Shown piece after piece: positions 21,125 through 32,937 of a DNA stretch of 64,000 nucleotides; positions within the stretch are counted from its first letter, which is position 1, and each line of letters opens with the position of its first letter. The stretch is taken from contig JAGKQI010000079.1 of assembly GCA_018806915.1 (NCBI GenBank), forward strand, positions 1,391,001 through 1,455,000, read 5' to 3'. Both the position numbers and the translations under genes were made by a program. Origin of the DNA: Phytophthora colocasiae. Lineage: Eukaryota; Oomycota; Peronosporomycetes; Peronosporales; Peronosporaceae. Under the pieces are notes generated by a model. That model was not told the origin of the DNA. It made no database searches and saw nothing but the letters and a program-made list of their open reading frames with translations.

Positions 21125-21770
21125 GTCCCACATACTCCCTCTCCAAAACCAAATGTAACCAGGTACTTCACTGAGTAACAGCAGCATGACGCCAGAAAAT
21201 CTGAAGTTACATCATGTCAACCGCCCCTCCTGGTCACGGTTCGTCAGTGATGGTACTTATCATCCTTTGCGCGTGCTTCCACCACTTCCAGTCATAACAA
21301 CCACACTTGGAAAGTTAGCAAGCAATCAATCCCCCACAACTAATCAACAAAAAATACAAGGAAGATAATTCGGTGATATCCTCGGTTCGAATCCGGGCAC
21401 GCGCACCAGCTGTGGCGAAGTGGGTGAACACTTTTGACCGCCCAGGGGGTTGTGTATAGCGTGCCGTCCAAAAGGAACAACCCAGACACAAAAAACTCCA
21501 AAAGAGAGTTAGTAGTCAGGTGTCCAGTTGGAGTGAGTCAGCACCACCTTCCGGTGTCCAAATGGGTATCCAGAAAGTGGCTTGGCGTGCCACCTTGTGA
21601 CTACCCTCGTAGGTGCCGTTTGTCTTCGAACGCGAGGAGTCTGCACCGAAAGTGTTATCTCCAAAAGATTGTAAAACTAGATCCGGAGGGAGAGTGCTAA
21701 CCAAATAAACACTTCCCAAACGGTGGTTAATTAGTCCGAAAGTGGGTAAGCACTTATGAGCAAAGTACTT
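21125..21770 (-). mobile_element. inverted deletion derivative of a gypsy element
   Basis: Read on the minus strand: the 3' 360 bp of an E/A-type LTR (21770 to 21411), a primer-binding site (21408 to 21384), a leader and the first gag codons (MTGSGGS, about 21275), then a large deletion, a polypurine tract (21233 to 21220, AGGAGGGGCGG) and the first 95 bp of a D-type LTR (21219 to 21125). The gag-pol body is gone. The LTR tail is almost identical to 1088-1450. The left part is nearly identical to 15041-15135, so the element combines two LTR types. Element C begins exactly at 21771. Confidence 0.75.
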
Positions 21771-23605
21771 TGACATGATGATAATTCCGATTTTCGAGCG
21801 ACAGGTGGATATTATGTTACGATGTGATTGGTTATACTATGGGTTATAAGCGAAAGGGACTTTGGGACGCGATCGCACCCGTGCGACATCTGTGGAAGAT
21901 TGTGGATAAACCTTCGCCTGACTGTAAAGGGGCCCAAGAGATCAGAAGTGTTTCTCGGAAAAGTGCACAAACTCCGAGAGACAACAACACTCAGTCTGAT
22001 CGCCGGACTTTCCCCGACGATGAGTGCCTAAAGGTTGGCAGAAAGTCTCTCAGAAGAATGTATCTCTGAGAGACCTCATCCCGTTGCCGTCCTGTGTGAC
22101 GATGATGGTTCAAGGAATACAGTTATACCCACAAGATACCAAGTATCGCGCACCGGACGTAGCGCACCCCGCGCATATCCCAACTGGACTTCGTGCGTTG
22201 TAGCATACGTGCTCCGCACCCTGAAAACACTCATGGATTTCTGGTATCACGCATGGAAACTCTGATATCACACCATGAAGTCTGACGTACATGAGTCCGA
22301 CGTACATGAAGTCCGACGTACATGAGTCTGACGAACACGATTCTGGCAACACAAGTCTGATGTGTCCGGCTTATACAAGCAATATTCCAGACATTGTCAG
22401 TTTCCGATGAACAGACTCCGACGTACAAGACTCCGATGATCAGACCCAAGTGTCACGACTCTGGTATTACAACTCTGATGTACATGATTCCGGAGTACAT
22501 GGTTCCGATGAACATGTCTCCGACGTACATGATTCCAGACCCTGATGAACAGGATGCCAGACTCTGACACTCTGAAGTCCACCCCATACTGAAACCAAGT
22601 GTACCCAACACGACCTCACGCAATCAAGTGAAACGCAACCCACTCATCCCTGTAATGACATCATTAAGTGTCGACTCGACAAGATCCGCTGTACCGACTA
22701 CCATAGTGAGCCCAAGTGAAAGTTCCTGAGTTATACTGAGACCAAGTGTATATGAGAATATGGAAGACAGAAGACAGAGAGATACGAGATAGATAACCAG
22801 AGTTCAAATTGCGTTATAACCCCAAAGTCGATTCGTCGGTTCATTGGAAAGTGTAAGGCCACGACAAAGCTTTGAGTCGTGTGATCTCTCACCTATCAAG
22901 CCCCGTTAGGTGGCGATCATTGTAACGTAGAGACCTGAGAGGGCCCACCTATTCCATTTCCTAGTTGGGTCGTTTGTCTTGTCTCTAACGGTAGCCCATT
23001 TCATATTGTACGTTTGGACAGGTTTTGGGAGCTAGACAGTCGCTCTCAAGACGCTCGGTAGACTGTTATATAACTGATAGTGTATTGGTTTATTTTCCCT
23101 CTATATATTAGAGGGTGGTGCGCGAAAGTTACGGGAATACCAGACAGACCAGGTGTCTGGTGAACATTTCCCTAGTTGACCTGGAGAACTAGCCCACTGC
23201 TCAAGGGCCAGGAAAGAATAAGAGCAGCTACATATTTGTATATCGGAACTCTATATTGCGGTTATCTCGGAAGTCTAGTGACAGGACTTCCCATTGTATT
23301 AATCTCTCTTTTGCTTTCAGAAACCTCCGGCGTACACAAGTGTTCGCCGGAAAACGTTCGACTCTCAAGCGCTCCTGTGAGGACCAGAAGGACATCCGAC
23401 GGTCTACGCAAGGAACCCTCGCTCTCACACAAACTCTCACGACCCCGGCGAGGGTCTCATTACCAAGACAACGAACCTACGAGGACAACACAAGGTAACA
23501 CACGCACACCTTGCTGTGCAACTCTAGTATTACTACCGGTAGTCACACTTCCAGGTTCACTGTACGCCCCTGCACCGCGGTAAAAGTTGCACCGACTTCG
23601 CGACA
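21771..23605 (+). repeat. 5' LTR of element C
   Basis: Begins TGACATGATG and ends CGCGACA. From 21926 on it matches 36830-38509 over an equal 1,680 bp with only scattered differences. Positions 21771-21925 differ strongly from the 3' LTR and instead resemble element D (GTGGGACGCG...CTGACTGTAAAGG). It contains degenerate tandem words near 22280-22560 and one copy of TCTGGTGAAC (23156). Confidence 0.85.
22280..22560 (+). repeat. degenerate short tandem repeats in the element C LTR
   Basis: Repeats of a 14-16 bp unit of the form TCYGACGTACATGA, most regular at about 22280-22335, looser to 22560, interspersed with TCCGATGAACA variants. The same block is at 37184-37465 in the 3' LTR. It may be promoter-proximal binding sites in U3; spacing and sequence are too irregular for a CRISPR or a satellite. 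Confidence 0.7.
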
Positions 23606-23607
23606 AC

Positions 23608-23625
23608 TGGTGCGCGTGCCCGGAT
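23608..23625 (+). other. primer-binding site of element C
   Basis: TGGTGCGCGTGCCCGGAT, two bases after the LTR end; same tRNA 3' end as in A, D and E. Confidence 0.85.
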
Positions 23626-23697
23626 CTTGGTATCGTGATATCACCGGATCTAAGAGAGTTTGAGAAGAGGGTTTCCTGTCAAGCGTCTATATTCAAG

Positions 23698-26600
23698 ATG
23701 GCTTCACATGGAACTACGAGAGGAGGACGTCGGAGACGCGGTGGTCGCAGTATGGCGACACGTCAGTCGAAGCGTCTTCAAGGTCTTCCGCCTGACGAAC
23801 AACCCGACTTGGATGCTGTTCAGAAGACGGCACGCGAGAAGAGGAAGGCTGCACGTGAAAAGGAAGCAGTCGAGGAGGTGAACGTCCCGGAACCGGCGGT
23901 CGAAGACCAGCCGGCTGCGGAGCCTGAAGCCCAAGAGACACCCGATGTGTCTGGCGAACAAGGTTCTGAGGAAGGTCCGTCCGAAGCTGAAGCTTCCCGT
24001 GACGAGGTGGCCACTGCCCGTGAGGGTGGTGATGAGGCGTCTGAGGGAGGCGCCGATGTGGTTGAGTCCCCGGAGGTCATTGACTTGTGTTCTGAGTCGA
24101 AGACTTCTGGGAAGTCCGTGGGGGAAGTGAAGACGGAACCCGGACTGGTTGATGAACGTGTCTCGAAGACTCCAAAGTCTGAAGACACTCCGATGTCCGA
24201 TGACATGCCGATGAAGTCCGAAGATTCTCTGAAGACACCGTCTGATGAGTCTGGGAGGGCCGATTCGCTGGATGGAGAACGTGCCCTGAAGTACGTACGC
24301 CGTGAGTTCCGCCGCTGGAGGGACATGGACGCTGGAAGAATTGTTCCGCCGAACGTCGAATACGCCTGGCGAACAGCGAAGCCTGACGCAAATGTCTTTC
24401 AGAAGGCTGCGGCAGCAACGGGCGACTACATCAAGTGGCGGTGTTCTTCAGTGTTTCCAGAAGACATGTGGATATCGGAGTTCTGCTTGAGACGCCATAG
24501 TTTTGGCCGAATCCAAGACTTGTCGTACGTCGAGATCTCGATGAATACTCTGACGGCACCCGAGTGCGTCGCTGTCCTTCAGACGATGCTGTATGAAGCA
24601 GGATTTGCGTTCCAGAACCTACTACCGAGGTGGTCTCAGACCCAAGCGTCTGCTATCTTCGAACCTCAAGTGCGCAGTGTGGCGACGGAGCTTCAGAGCC
24701 GACTTGCTGAAGAACTGGTTGAGTGGGCCACTGTGACCGCCAGGTCACAAGTTAATCGACTCCCAGAAGACACAAAAGCAGGCAACGAAGCACGTCAAGG
24801 CGAAGCTGATGGTATATTACGCGATGAGAAGGCTGACCTACAGGGACGACAGCTGATTATGAGACTCCGGGTGACCGGCCTCAGAGTCACACATAGTTCT
24901 GACGGGTCCAGCAGTGGAGAACCGCCGCAATCCAAGCGCCTGCAACATGGTCCGCCGCGCCCGCAAGTCTCGTCGACACCATCTGCACTGTCGACGCCAT
25001 CGCTGAGTTCGCTGCCGGTATACGAGAGTCAATCTGATAGCACTCGTTTGGAGTCTGGCGTGCCTATGTCTGAAGGTCGAGGTAGCTCTCTGACGACTGA
25101 TGCGCCTTTGCCAAGTGTCATTGGGACCTCGCGTACGTCTGACGACCACTCGTCGGGACTCCAGACCTCTCGTGGAAGCTCCACAGACTCGTCACTGATG
25201 TCCATGAGTCGAGTGGCGTCTGCACATATGCCGTTGTCTGTCGGAGGTCTGGCCCAAGGTGCTGAAGCCGGAGGAATGCTCGCCGGAGAGTCTATGGGAA
25301 TCCACGTGACACGAACGCTGATGCCGGTGAAGTCGGAGCCTGAAGACTTCGAGATGTTGGAAGAGAAGCCGGAGTTTCCAGAAGCGAAGTCCGAGAGACA
25401 GTCGTCTACCAGAGATTCTGTTCACCGGACGCCGGAAGCTCCATCATCGTCCGTCTCGAGTCGTGGGAGAAGCCACCAGAGCAGACATCAGAGTCTGAAG
25501 AGCGAGGATCATCGGAAAGTGTCTTCCAGACGCTTGAGTTCCGTTGCGTCAAGCCACACACGACGTTCCCAGAGATCAGGCCCAGCGCAGATCGAACTGA
25601 ACGCTATGCGGCAGCAACAGGAATGGCAGCGTCGGATGGAACAGGAGCAGAAGGAATTTCTGGCCAGAGAACGTCTGGAATCCATGGAGCGTGAACGTCG
25701 ACGTGAACAACGGGAACTTGATACGCGCCAGCAGATCCAGACACTTACCGACCGACTACTTGAGTCTGAGAGCGCCAGACTGGAAGCCCAGAGACGCGTG
25801 GATGACTTGGAAGAACGTCGGAGTCAAGCGTCAGAGTCCAAGCTCAAGTACCATTCGAAATCGTCTGAGAGACAGGTGTCCGATGAACAAGTTTCTGGTG
25901 AACAGTTTTCTGACGTACAGCGCCTGAAGACCGAGTTTGCAGATCGCTGGAAACAACGAGAAGCCGAGGCCGAAGCCGAACGTGCGCGTTGGGCAGACGA
26001 GCTGAAACGTGACTGGATTTCGCAAATGGAGACCTTACGACAGCGGGTGCACGACGTGGAGTCGGAGCGCGACAGGGAGCGGGAAAGTTCCCAGAACATG
26101 CAGCGTTTCCAGGCCGCAGAATTGAGGAACCTTCGTGCAACATTGTCCCAAGTTCAAGGGGTCGCCCACCCTGAAGTAGCAACTTCAAGTCGGATCTCCA
26201 GTGAACATGACCCTAAACCGGCAACCGGACTTCTGGTGAACAGTCGGGACACGGGAGATTGCATACCTGGGGTTAGGGGATCAGAAGGAGTCGCCAGTAG
26301 GGGTAGGGTTACACCCATTGAAACGGCGGAGGCCTTCCATACGCCTCTTCCCCTACGGAGATCGACCGAAACCAAGCGCGCGAAGGCTGGAAGGCATGGC
26401 GCGGCCACCGCGGCCGCTACGACGACCCAGACGGCTCAAGCGGCTCCCCTGACCGAGGTCAAGACTGAAGGAAGGCAACCAGCGACTCCCAGGCGCGATG
26501 GACACCGGAAATCAAGTGAAAGACGCTCCGAAGATGGCCGGGACGCTCCTCGACGGCCTGGAAGACGCAAGAATGACCCAGACCCGGGTGGAACCTGTAG

Positions 26601-27900
26601 TGGCTCAAGCTCGGACTCCAGTGATTCGTCTTCCGACGACTTGGACCCTCCGGAGGTTGTAAACCTGACTTCTGCGTCCCAGGGACAAGCTGGAGCGACC
26701 CTGTTGACTATGAGGCCATTCATAAACTCCAGTATTATCGGAGAATTCGATCCCCGAGCGACACTACGGAAGCGTGTTCACTGGTGGGAGCGCTTCGTGA
26801 ACATGGCATCTCAGGGAGCGTGGACGAACAAGACCCGCATACAGGAACTCAAGCTGAAGCTCCCAGTGTCTGCCAGAGATTGGTTTAACCAGCTTCCGAA
26901 GAGCGTTTCCCGTGACTGGAAAGAATTATCGTCGGAGTTTCGCAGGCGCTATTGCAAGGCCCGGTCATCATACTCCGAGAGATATTTCACGATGGAAATG
27001 AAGAGTTCCGAGACTCCGTTGAACTTCTTTTACCGCCTGAACTCGGCCGCCGGGAAAGCTGAGGTGGACTTCAGAAAATCCTCCAGACGTCTGGAGAAAC
27101 ACGTTCTGAGGTACATCACCAAGCTGAAGGACGAGCGTCTGAAGATCGCGTTACAAGGCCGGAAATTCAGGAGTATTTCGGACTTGGAATATGCTTTGCA
27201 ACAGGACGAAGATGTCTGGCGAACTGCTGATCAGGATACTACGACCACCAGACATCGGGATTTCCGAGCGGACAATCTCCCACGCGGACAGTTTAAGCCG
27301 AAGCGTATGGGGAAGACTTACGTCGCCCGAGAAGCAGACCCGGATGCCTCTGACGATCGATGCGGATACCAGAACTCAAGAGAAGGATACCAGAGCTTCG
27401 TCGTCAGAACACGATCGCGAGATGTCTGGTGTACAGTCTTCGTCTGGTGTACAATCTGCCTCTCAGGCGCCTGGCGGTGCTGATTGGACTCAGACTCTGA
27501 CAAACGAAGTTTATCGGGTCATGGACAACATGGGATGGCGACCGCCGCCCCAGTCTCCCCGAGGATCATCAGGTCAAGACTTCCAGCAGACCCGTCGCGA
27601 TAACCCTGACTACTGGAACAAGTTCTGCGAGAAGTGTCGCCGCTCGGGTCATTCCGAAGAGAACTGCTGGAGAGACATTGTCTGTGATCGATGTCAGGAG
27701 AAAGGTCACCCGAGCAGGATGTGCCGAGTACCGCCGTGTGAGGTTTGCGGAAAGGTGCACTCCGGGAGACCATGCGAGGACATCAAGACTCTGGAATCCT
27801 CAAGAAACTAGCCCGTCAAGGTACACTGAAGGACCTGCCGGATCACCTACTGGAGAGACTCCTGGGTGACGAGGCTGACTCTGGGAAACAGTTAAACTAG
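23698..27900 (+). pseudogene. very long gag of element C with three zinc knuckles
   Basis: The ATG at 23698 (TCAAGATGG) starts about 1,400 codons. Order: an Arg-rich N-terminus (residues 1-30), an acidic Ser/Glu/Pro region, a conserved segment with YVRREFRRW (near 24290), a Ser-rich region, a coiled-coil-like region (about 25610-26130, many Glu/Arg/Gln heptads), a capsid-like domain (SARDWFNQLPKSVSRDW near 26870) and three knuckles: CEKCRRSGHSEENC, CDRCQEKGHPSRMC and CEVCGKVHSGRPC (27625-27775). The main frame shifts by one near 27330-27480 and returns near 27785, so about 150 codons including the knuckles lie in another frame. The normal stop is TAG at 27898. Gags of this family are usually 300-600 residues, so this one is unusually long. 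Confidence 0.85.
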
Positions 27901-27936
27901 CAAGCCCGTCGGATGGGGATCCGAAACGCGCCGGGC
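27891..27936 (+). promoter_or_regulatory. predicted -1 frameshift signal at the gag-pol border of element C
   Basis: GTTAAAC (27891-27897) is in gag phase (G TTA AAC) and is followed at once by the gag stop TAG. Six bases later GCCCG (27904-27908) pairs with CGGGC (27932-27936), and inside it TCGGAT pairs with ATCCGA around a GGGG loop. The pol frame is -1 relative to the gag end and is open here. Element E has the same layout at 55537-55583 with compensating changes in the stem. Confidence 0.75.
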
Positions 27937-30410
27937 AAGGCATACCCCCAGAGTTATGTGTTCTAGTGTACGTAGGACCGGAGCTGAAAACAACCCAACC
28001 TAAAAATCAACATTGCATGACCGCTTTAGCTCAAGAATCAGCCATGTCTTCAGAAATTCCGCGTCTGAGAGACAGCTCATCGGACTTTCCGAGAGACTGT
28101 TCACCGGACTTTCCGAGAGACAATGAACCGCCTCCGGACGACACAATCCAGTTTCGTCTGAAAGACGGGGAATGTTATGGCTGGTGGGAGGATCACTACC
28201 CTGATCCTGCAAAGCGCGATGTGGTTATGGTGCATGGCGCTGTCAATGATCATCGGATCAAGATTCTCCTGGACACCGGTGCGACTATCAATATCCTGAG
28301 TTACGACTTTGCGCGTAAGCTCGGACTCAGGCTCAAGTCACACAAACAAACAAGAGTGTCTGGGATGGGAGGAGTTCCGACGTACATTGGTGCCAGTGCT
28401 GAGATCAAGCTGACTCTCGGACCGAGAGTGGTTTACATTGTTGATGTCTGGGTTGCGAATATCGGCGAAGGTATAAACGTGCTATTGGGAATGGGATTCA
28501 TGTTCGCTGCTGGTCTGAGGATCAGCGTCCGTGAGGGACTGGTATCTATGCCAGACGAAGTCGTGGTGATGATGTGCAGCTGGGAGCCCGGTGATCATAT
28601 CGGCAGGAACAGGTCCATCAGACCAAGTGAAGCTGTACTCCTGAGGCCGGGTGAAGAATTTGTTGTTCGCATTGACTGTGGTCCGACGAACCCACAACGA
28701 GAAGTCGTGTGGGCGGGACGTGGAGACCGTTGGGTGACTCAACTGATTTATGCAGCCCGGTCATGGCCTGTGGCGGTGCGCGTGGTGAACATCTCTGACA
28801 AGAATACTTGGGTGAATGAATTTTCTGACGTTGCAAGGATTGTGGAGTATGGATTTTTCCCACGACATGGTCGCTTTGTACGGCCAGGCTCTGCAGCCTA
28901 TCGTGACTGGGAAGTTTTGATTCATGAGAACACTCCGTCACCAGAAACGAAGAGACGTCTGAAGGCCGAAGCTGACTTGGAGGATTTGATACCTCAGCCT
29001 CCGTGTGTGGATCATCCGGTATACCCGTGGCCCACTAAGATTTTACAGCGCCCAAGGCTGGACAATGCTCGAGTACAGTTTGTGAGGCCTACTTCGGTCC
29101 CACGAACAAAACGAGTTCGTTTCGCTTTGGATGCGGCTACGCAGACAGATGACTGGGTGGATGCCGGAAAAGAGGAGGCCCGAGATACCGCTGTGGATAC
29201 CAGAGATCTGGGATTGTCATCAGAGCAAAAGACTCCGAAAGACTCCGGAATCACGTCTGGAATTCCGAGTAACATGGTCGAGGATGAAGTCACCCTGAGT
29301 GTTTCTGGTGAACTGTTCATGGGAAATGAGGATCTGACAGACTGTTCATGGGACATCCCAATCCAGTGTATGCCAGGCACCCCTGTGGAAAAGCTCCGAG
29401 CCGAGTACGAGCGGTGCATGCAAGTCACGAATGAGGAATTGGATCTGGAACCCGGTGTCTACATACGGGAAGGAACGGACCTACTCTCTCAATTACGTGA
29501 CCAACTGGTTATGCTGCCTGAATTGGAAGATCTGACTCCCGAATGCGATATCGACAAGGCTGACGTCGGAGTACCCGGGAAAACAACGCCGGAGATGGAG
29601 AAGAAACTCAGGGACATTCTGAAGTATCATCGGAAAATCTTTCTGGGAGACGGCAACGCCGCACCTGCCCCGGCAAGGGGCGTGGTCTGTGACTTGGACG
29701 TGGGAGACGCTAAACCTGTTGCCCAACGACCGAGGTCCGTTGCCCCTCACCTGATGATCAAGGTGTACGAACTTCTGAAGAAGCTCCTGGAGACCGGACT
29801 CATCGAGTACTCGACTTCGCCTTGGGCATCACCAATAGTGATTGTCCTCAAGAAGAATGGTGTGGACATACGCATGTGTATTGATTATCGAGTGGTGAAT
29901 GGTTTTATCCAGTTATCGCGTTATCCGTTGCCCCTGATAGAAGATCTGTTGATTGGTTTTGAGGCAGCACTGTGGTTTATGAGTCTGGATATGGCGAGTG
30001 GTTTTTGGGCTATTCGAATGACGAAGCGTGCAAGGCTGATCTCAGCGTTCATCTGCCCATTTGGACACTTCCAGTGGGTAAGAATGCCCTTCGGTCTGAA
30101 GAACGCCCCTCTGGTGTACCAGGCTATGCTGGATAACTGCCTGTGGGGGTTTGTGCGATTATCACCTGAAGAAGAGGCCGACGTTGATCCCGATGTGCTG
30201 GAATTCCTGAAGTTAGAACCCCAGAACTCTGACGTTCATGGTCTGATGTCTGGTGAACAACTTCAGGACTCTGATGAACACATGCCAGAGGTTCCGGTGC
30301 TCACCGACCAAATGACTATCTTTCAGAGGAACATCCCAGTCCCGTCCTTCATGGGACCGGTACTCGGTCGAAGTTCCTACATTGGCGACATTGCTCATGG
30401 GGCGGATTGA
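27901..30410 (+). pseudogene. pol of element C, part 1: protease and reverse transcriptase
   Basis: The frame enters from gag by -1 shift (PKRAGQG-type start, about 27925). Retropepsin motif ILLDTGATINIL (about 28264-28300) and VLLGMGFMF. RT follows: VLKKNGVDIRMCIDYRVVN (about 29845-29900), SLDMASGFW, RMPFGLKNAP, and the active-site box reads YIGD (about 30379) where element E has YIDD, so the first catalytic aspartate is lost. Directly after IAHGAD the frame hits TGA (30408). Compared with E, about 700 bp encoding the RT thumb and the first RNase H are deleted here. Confidence 0.88.
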
Positions 30411-30970
30411 AGTTGTCACATTGGAACTTGGAGATTCGCAGGATCCAGCGGAATGAAGATGGTCTCCCGGCTATTCTTGGAGCAGGTATCACACCCCGTG
30501 AACACCTCGATGAGGTCTCCAAAAACCTCATCCCCGTCAAGGGGCGAGTCAAACCTCCAGCGCCCATCAGTGTGGAGATGCTAGAGGCTGACTACCGAGG
30601 TTGTGTCCTGAGTTTCGATGGTGCCGCCACGACATCCACTCGCCTGGGAAGCTGCGGATGTGTGCTCTGGGAGCTCCCGGGGTGGAACATCCTAGAAGCC
30701 CAAGGGTTCGCTCTGAAAGACGTCACAGTGAATGACTCAGAATACTGTGGTTTGATCAATGGATTGAAGTTGGCTTTGGAACGTGGTATCCGAGATTTGG
30801 TGGTTGTCGGAGACTCCCGTATCGCTATCCAGCAAGCTCAAGGTCTGATCAATTGCAATCAGCCGAACCTGCAGCGGAAATTGGCCGAGTTTGAGTCTCT
30901 GAAGATCAAGTTCCAGTCTCTGAGGTTAGTGCACGTGAAGCGTGAGTTCAACCAAGCAGGGATTATTTGA
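30411..30970 (+). pseudogene. pol of element C, part 2: second RNase H
   Basis: The frame runs from the tail of the RNase H connection (LSHWNLEIRR) through the added RNase H: VLSFDGAA (first Asp), VNDSEYCGL (Glu), VVGDSRIAIQQ (Asp). The last motif, NQAADYL in element E, reads NQAGII-stop because one base is missing near 30960. That removes the fourth catalytic residue and shifts the frame into the integrase frame. Two-RNase H Ty3/gypsy elements are known from oomycetes and plants. Confidence 0.85.
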
Positions 30971-32937
30971 CGTCCAAGACCCTCGTTCTTGGTGAGTCCT
31001 GGTAGGTCCAAGACCCTGACGAACTGACTCATCTGAAACTGTTGTCCAAGATCCCAGAGAAGCTGATGAAGCTTCCCGAAGGGATGTCTTCTGAAGCTCC
31101 GGACGATGTTCACCAGACCTCTGGTGAACACGATTGTACACGGGAGATGGATGACCCAGGGCCAGAGTCTGCGCCCCTGCCTCACGCTGCCAAAGTACTT
31201 GCTGCCATCACTCGTTCACGCAATCAGGAAGAAGTAAACCTACCAGACGATGTAGAAGTTCGTGAACCCATGGGCCCATTGGAGTTTCAGGAAGAACGCT
31301 AGCGGCGGATCAAAGTTCACCAGACTCAAGATGTTCATCTGGCAGAACTCATCACGTTCTTTAAGGGTGACGTGGGAGATCTACCACGACCCCGGGCAAG
31401 GAAGCTTGCCAGGATTGCCGATGATTTCATCTTGGACTCCAGAGACGTTTTGTACCGCCTCAGCCGTGCCACCAGGGAGCGTCCAAGAGATATGGTTGAT
31501 GAACTCAGACTTGTGGTTCCCAGAGACTTGCATGCCGATATGCTGCACTATGCTCATGGGGATTACCAGGGTGCTCACCAGGGAATCAAACGTACGTTCG
31601 AGAAGCTGAGCTCCGAGTTCTACTGGATTGGTATATACGCTGATGTGGAAAGGTTCGTCAAGGAGTGTATGGACTGTGCAAGTGGCAAGGGGCGTCCCCC
31701 GAATCCTGGACCGTCGCCCGGCAACATCGAGCCCAGTCGACCTTTTGAGGTGGTGTCCATGGATTTCGTGACGCACACGCCAAAGTCTGCCAGAGGCAAC
31801 ACGTTCCTGTTGTTGTTCCAAGATATGTTCTCAGGCTATGTGATGTGCAAGCCTATGAGTGTTACTACGGCTCAAGATGTCGCTGAGGCCTACGAGGAAC
31901 GTGTCTTCCGGAACTTCGGAGCTAGTTCCCTGATACGCCATGATCAAGACCCTCGGTTCATGAGTGAAGTGTTCAGGTGTTTCCGGGATCTCCTGGGAAG
32001 CAGACAACGAGCGACTCTGGCATACCGTCCCCAGGCGAACGGCCAGCAAGAGCGGTCTGTTCAGACGGTCGTGCGTGGCATTAAGGCTTACATCGCCGAA
32101 GCTGACCAGAGTGACTGGGACGACCACGCCGAACGTATGATCACATTGAACACTTCCTTTGATGCGTCCCGTCTGGATACCCCATTTTTTCTGGTGCACG
32201 GATGGGATGCTCATGGGACCGTGTCCGCGATGCTTGGTCCAAAGCCTTCTGGTGTACAAGAGCGCACTGCTTATGAGTGGCGTCGGAAGATGCAACGAGA
32301 TTACAGCTACGCTCAAGCCTATGCTGAAGAACTTCAGAAGAAGGCCAAGCGGGAGCGTTCTGAAGAACAGACCCGAAAGTGGAAGGAGTTGTCGAAACGT
32401 CTGAAGTCTGGATTTGCCGTCGGTGATGCCGTGTGGCTATACATCCCCAAAGTACAAACGGGGTTGAGTCGGAAACTCGCACACATGTGGCATGGTCCTT
32501 TCCGGATTGAAGAGATGTTGGATGATTTTCGTGTGAAACTGAAGGTCGAGGACACCGGGTATCGGGTGAACCCTTGGGTTCATATAAGTCGCTTGAAGCC
32601 GAGAGCCTTGTTTCCCAGAAGACCGACTGTGGAACTCGATGTCCATGAGGATGATGACTTTGATGCAGCGCTGTTGCCAGAAGACAGCTGGGAGCCCGAC
32701 ACCGAGAACGATGAATACGAAGTGGAAAAGATACTAGACACTCGGTGGAGCAAACGTACCAGGACCTCCAAGAGACTTCGCGAGTACCTGGTCAAGTGGA
32801 AGGGGTACGACGAGACAGAGTGGCTACCCTTATCAAAGCTGAACTGTGGCGCTTTGTTGTATGAGTTCAATCAGAGCACACGAGCGCGAGCTCGTTTCCG
32901 AGCAATGCAGGCTGGAGACGATCACCCCAGAGTTTAA
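30971..32937 (+). pseudogene. pol of element C, part 3: integrase and chromodomain
   Basis: One frame with a single TAG at 31300, in a linker where family context suggests tryptophan. The downstream 31303-32937 part is intact: an HHCC zinc finger (HYAHGDYQGAHQG to CMDCASGKG), a DDE core with MDFV, HDQDPRF and NGQQERSVQT, a GPF-like segment (WHGPFRIEEML) and a C-terminal chromodomain (YEVEKILDTRW, EYLVKWKGYDETEW, about 32715-32880). It would insert the cDNA and recognise chromatin. The pol stop at 32935 is followed by a strong inverted repeat and the convergent antisense ORF. Confidence 0.88.

Noticed and set aside
21384..21408. Sequence identical to a tRNA 3' end (GGTTCGAATCCGGG... with CCA)
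   Set aside because: It is the primer-binding site of an inverted gypsy element, next to an LTR end; no D arm, anticodon arm or 5' acceptor strand is present.
22280..22560. CRISPR-like short repeats
   Set aside because: Units are degenerate, spacing is irregular, there are no unique spacers, and the block lies in an LTR of a eukaryotic retroelement.
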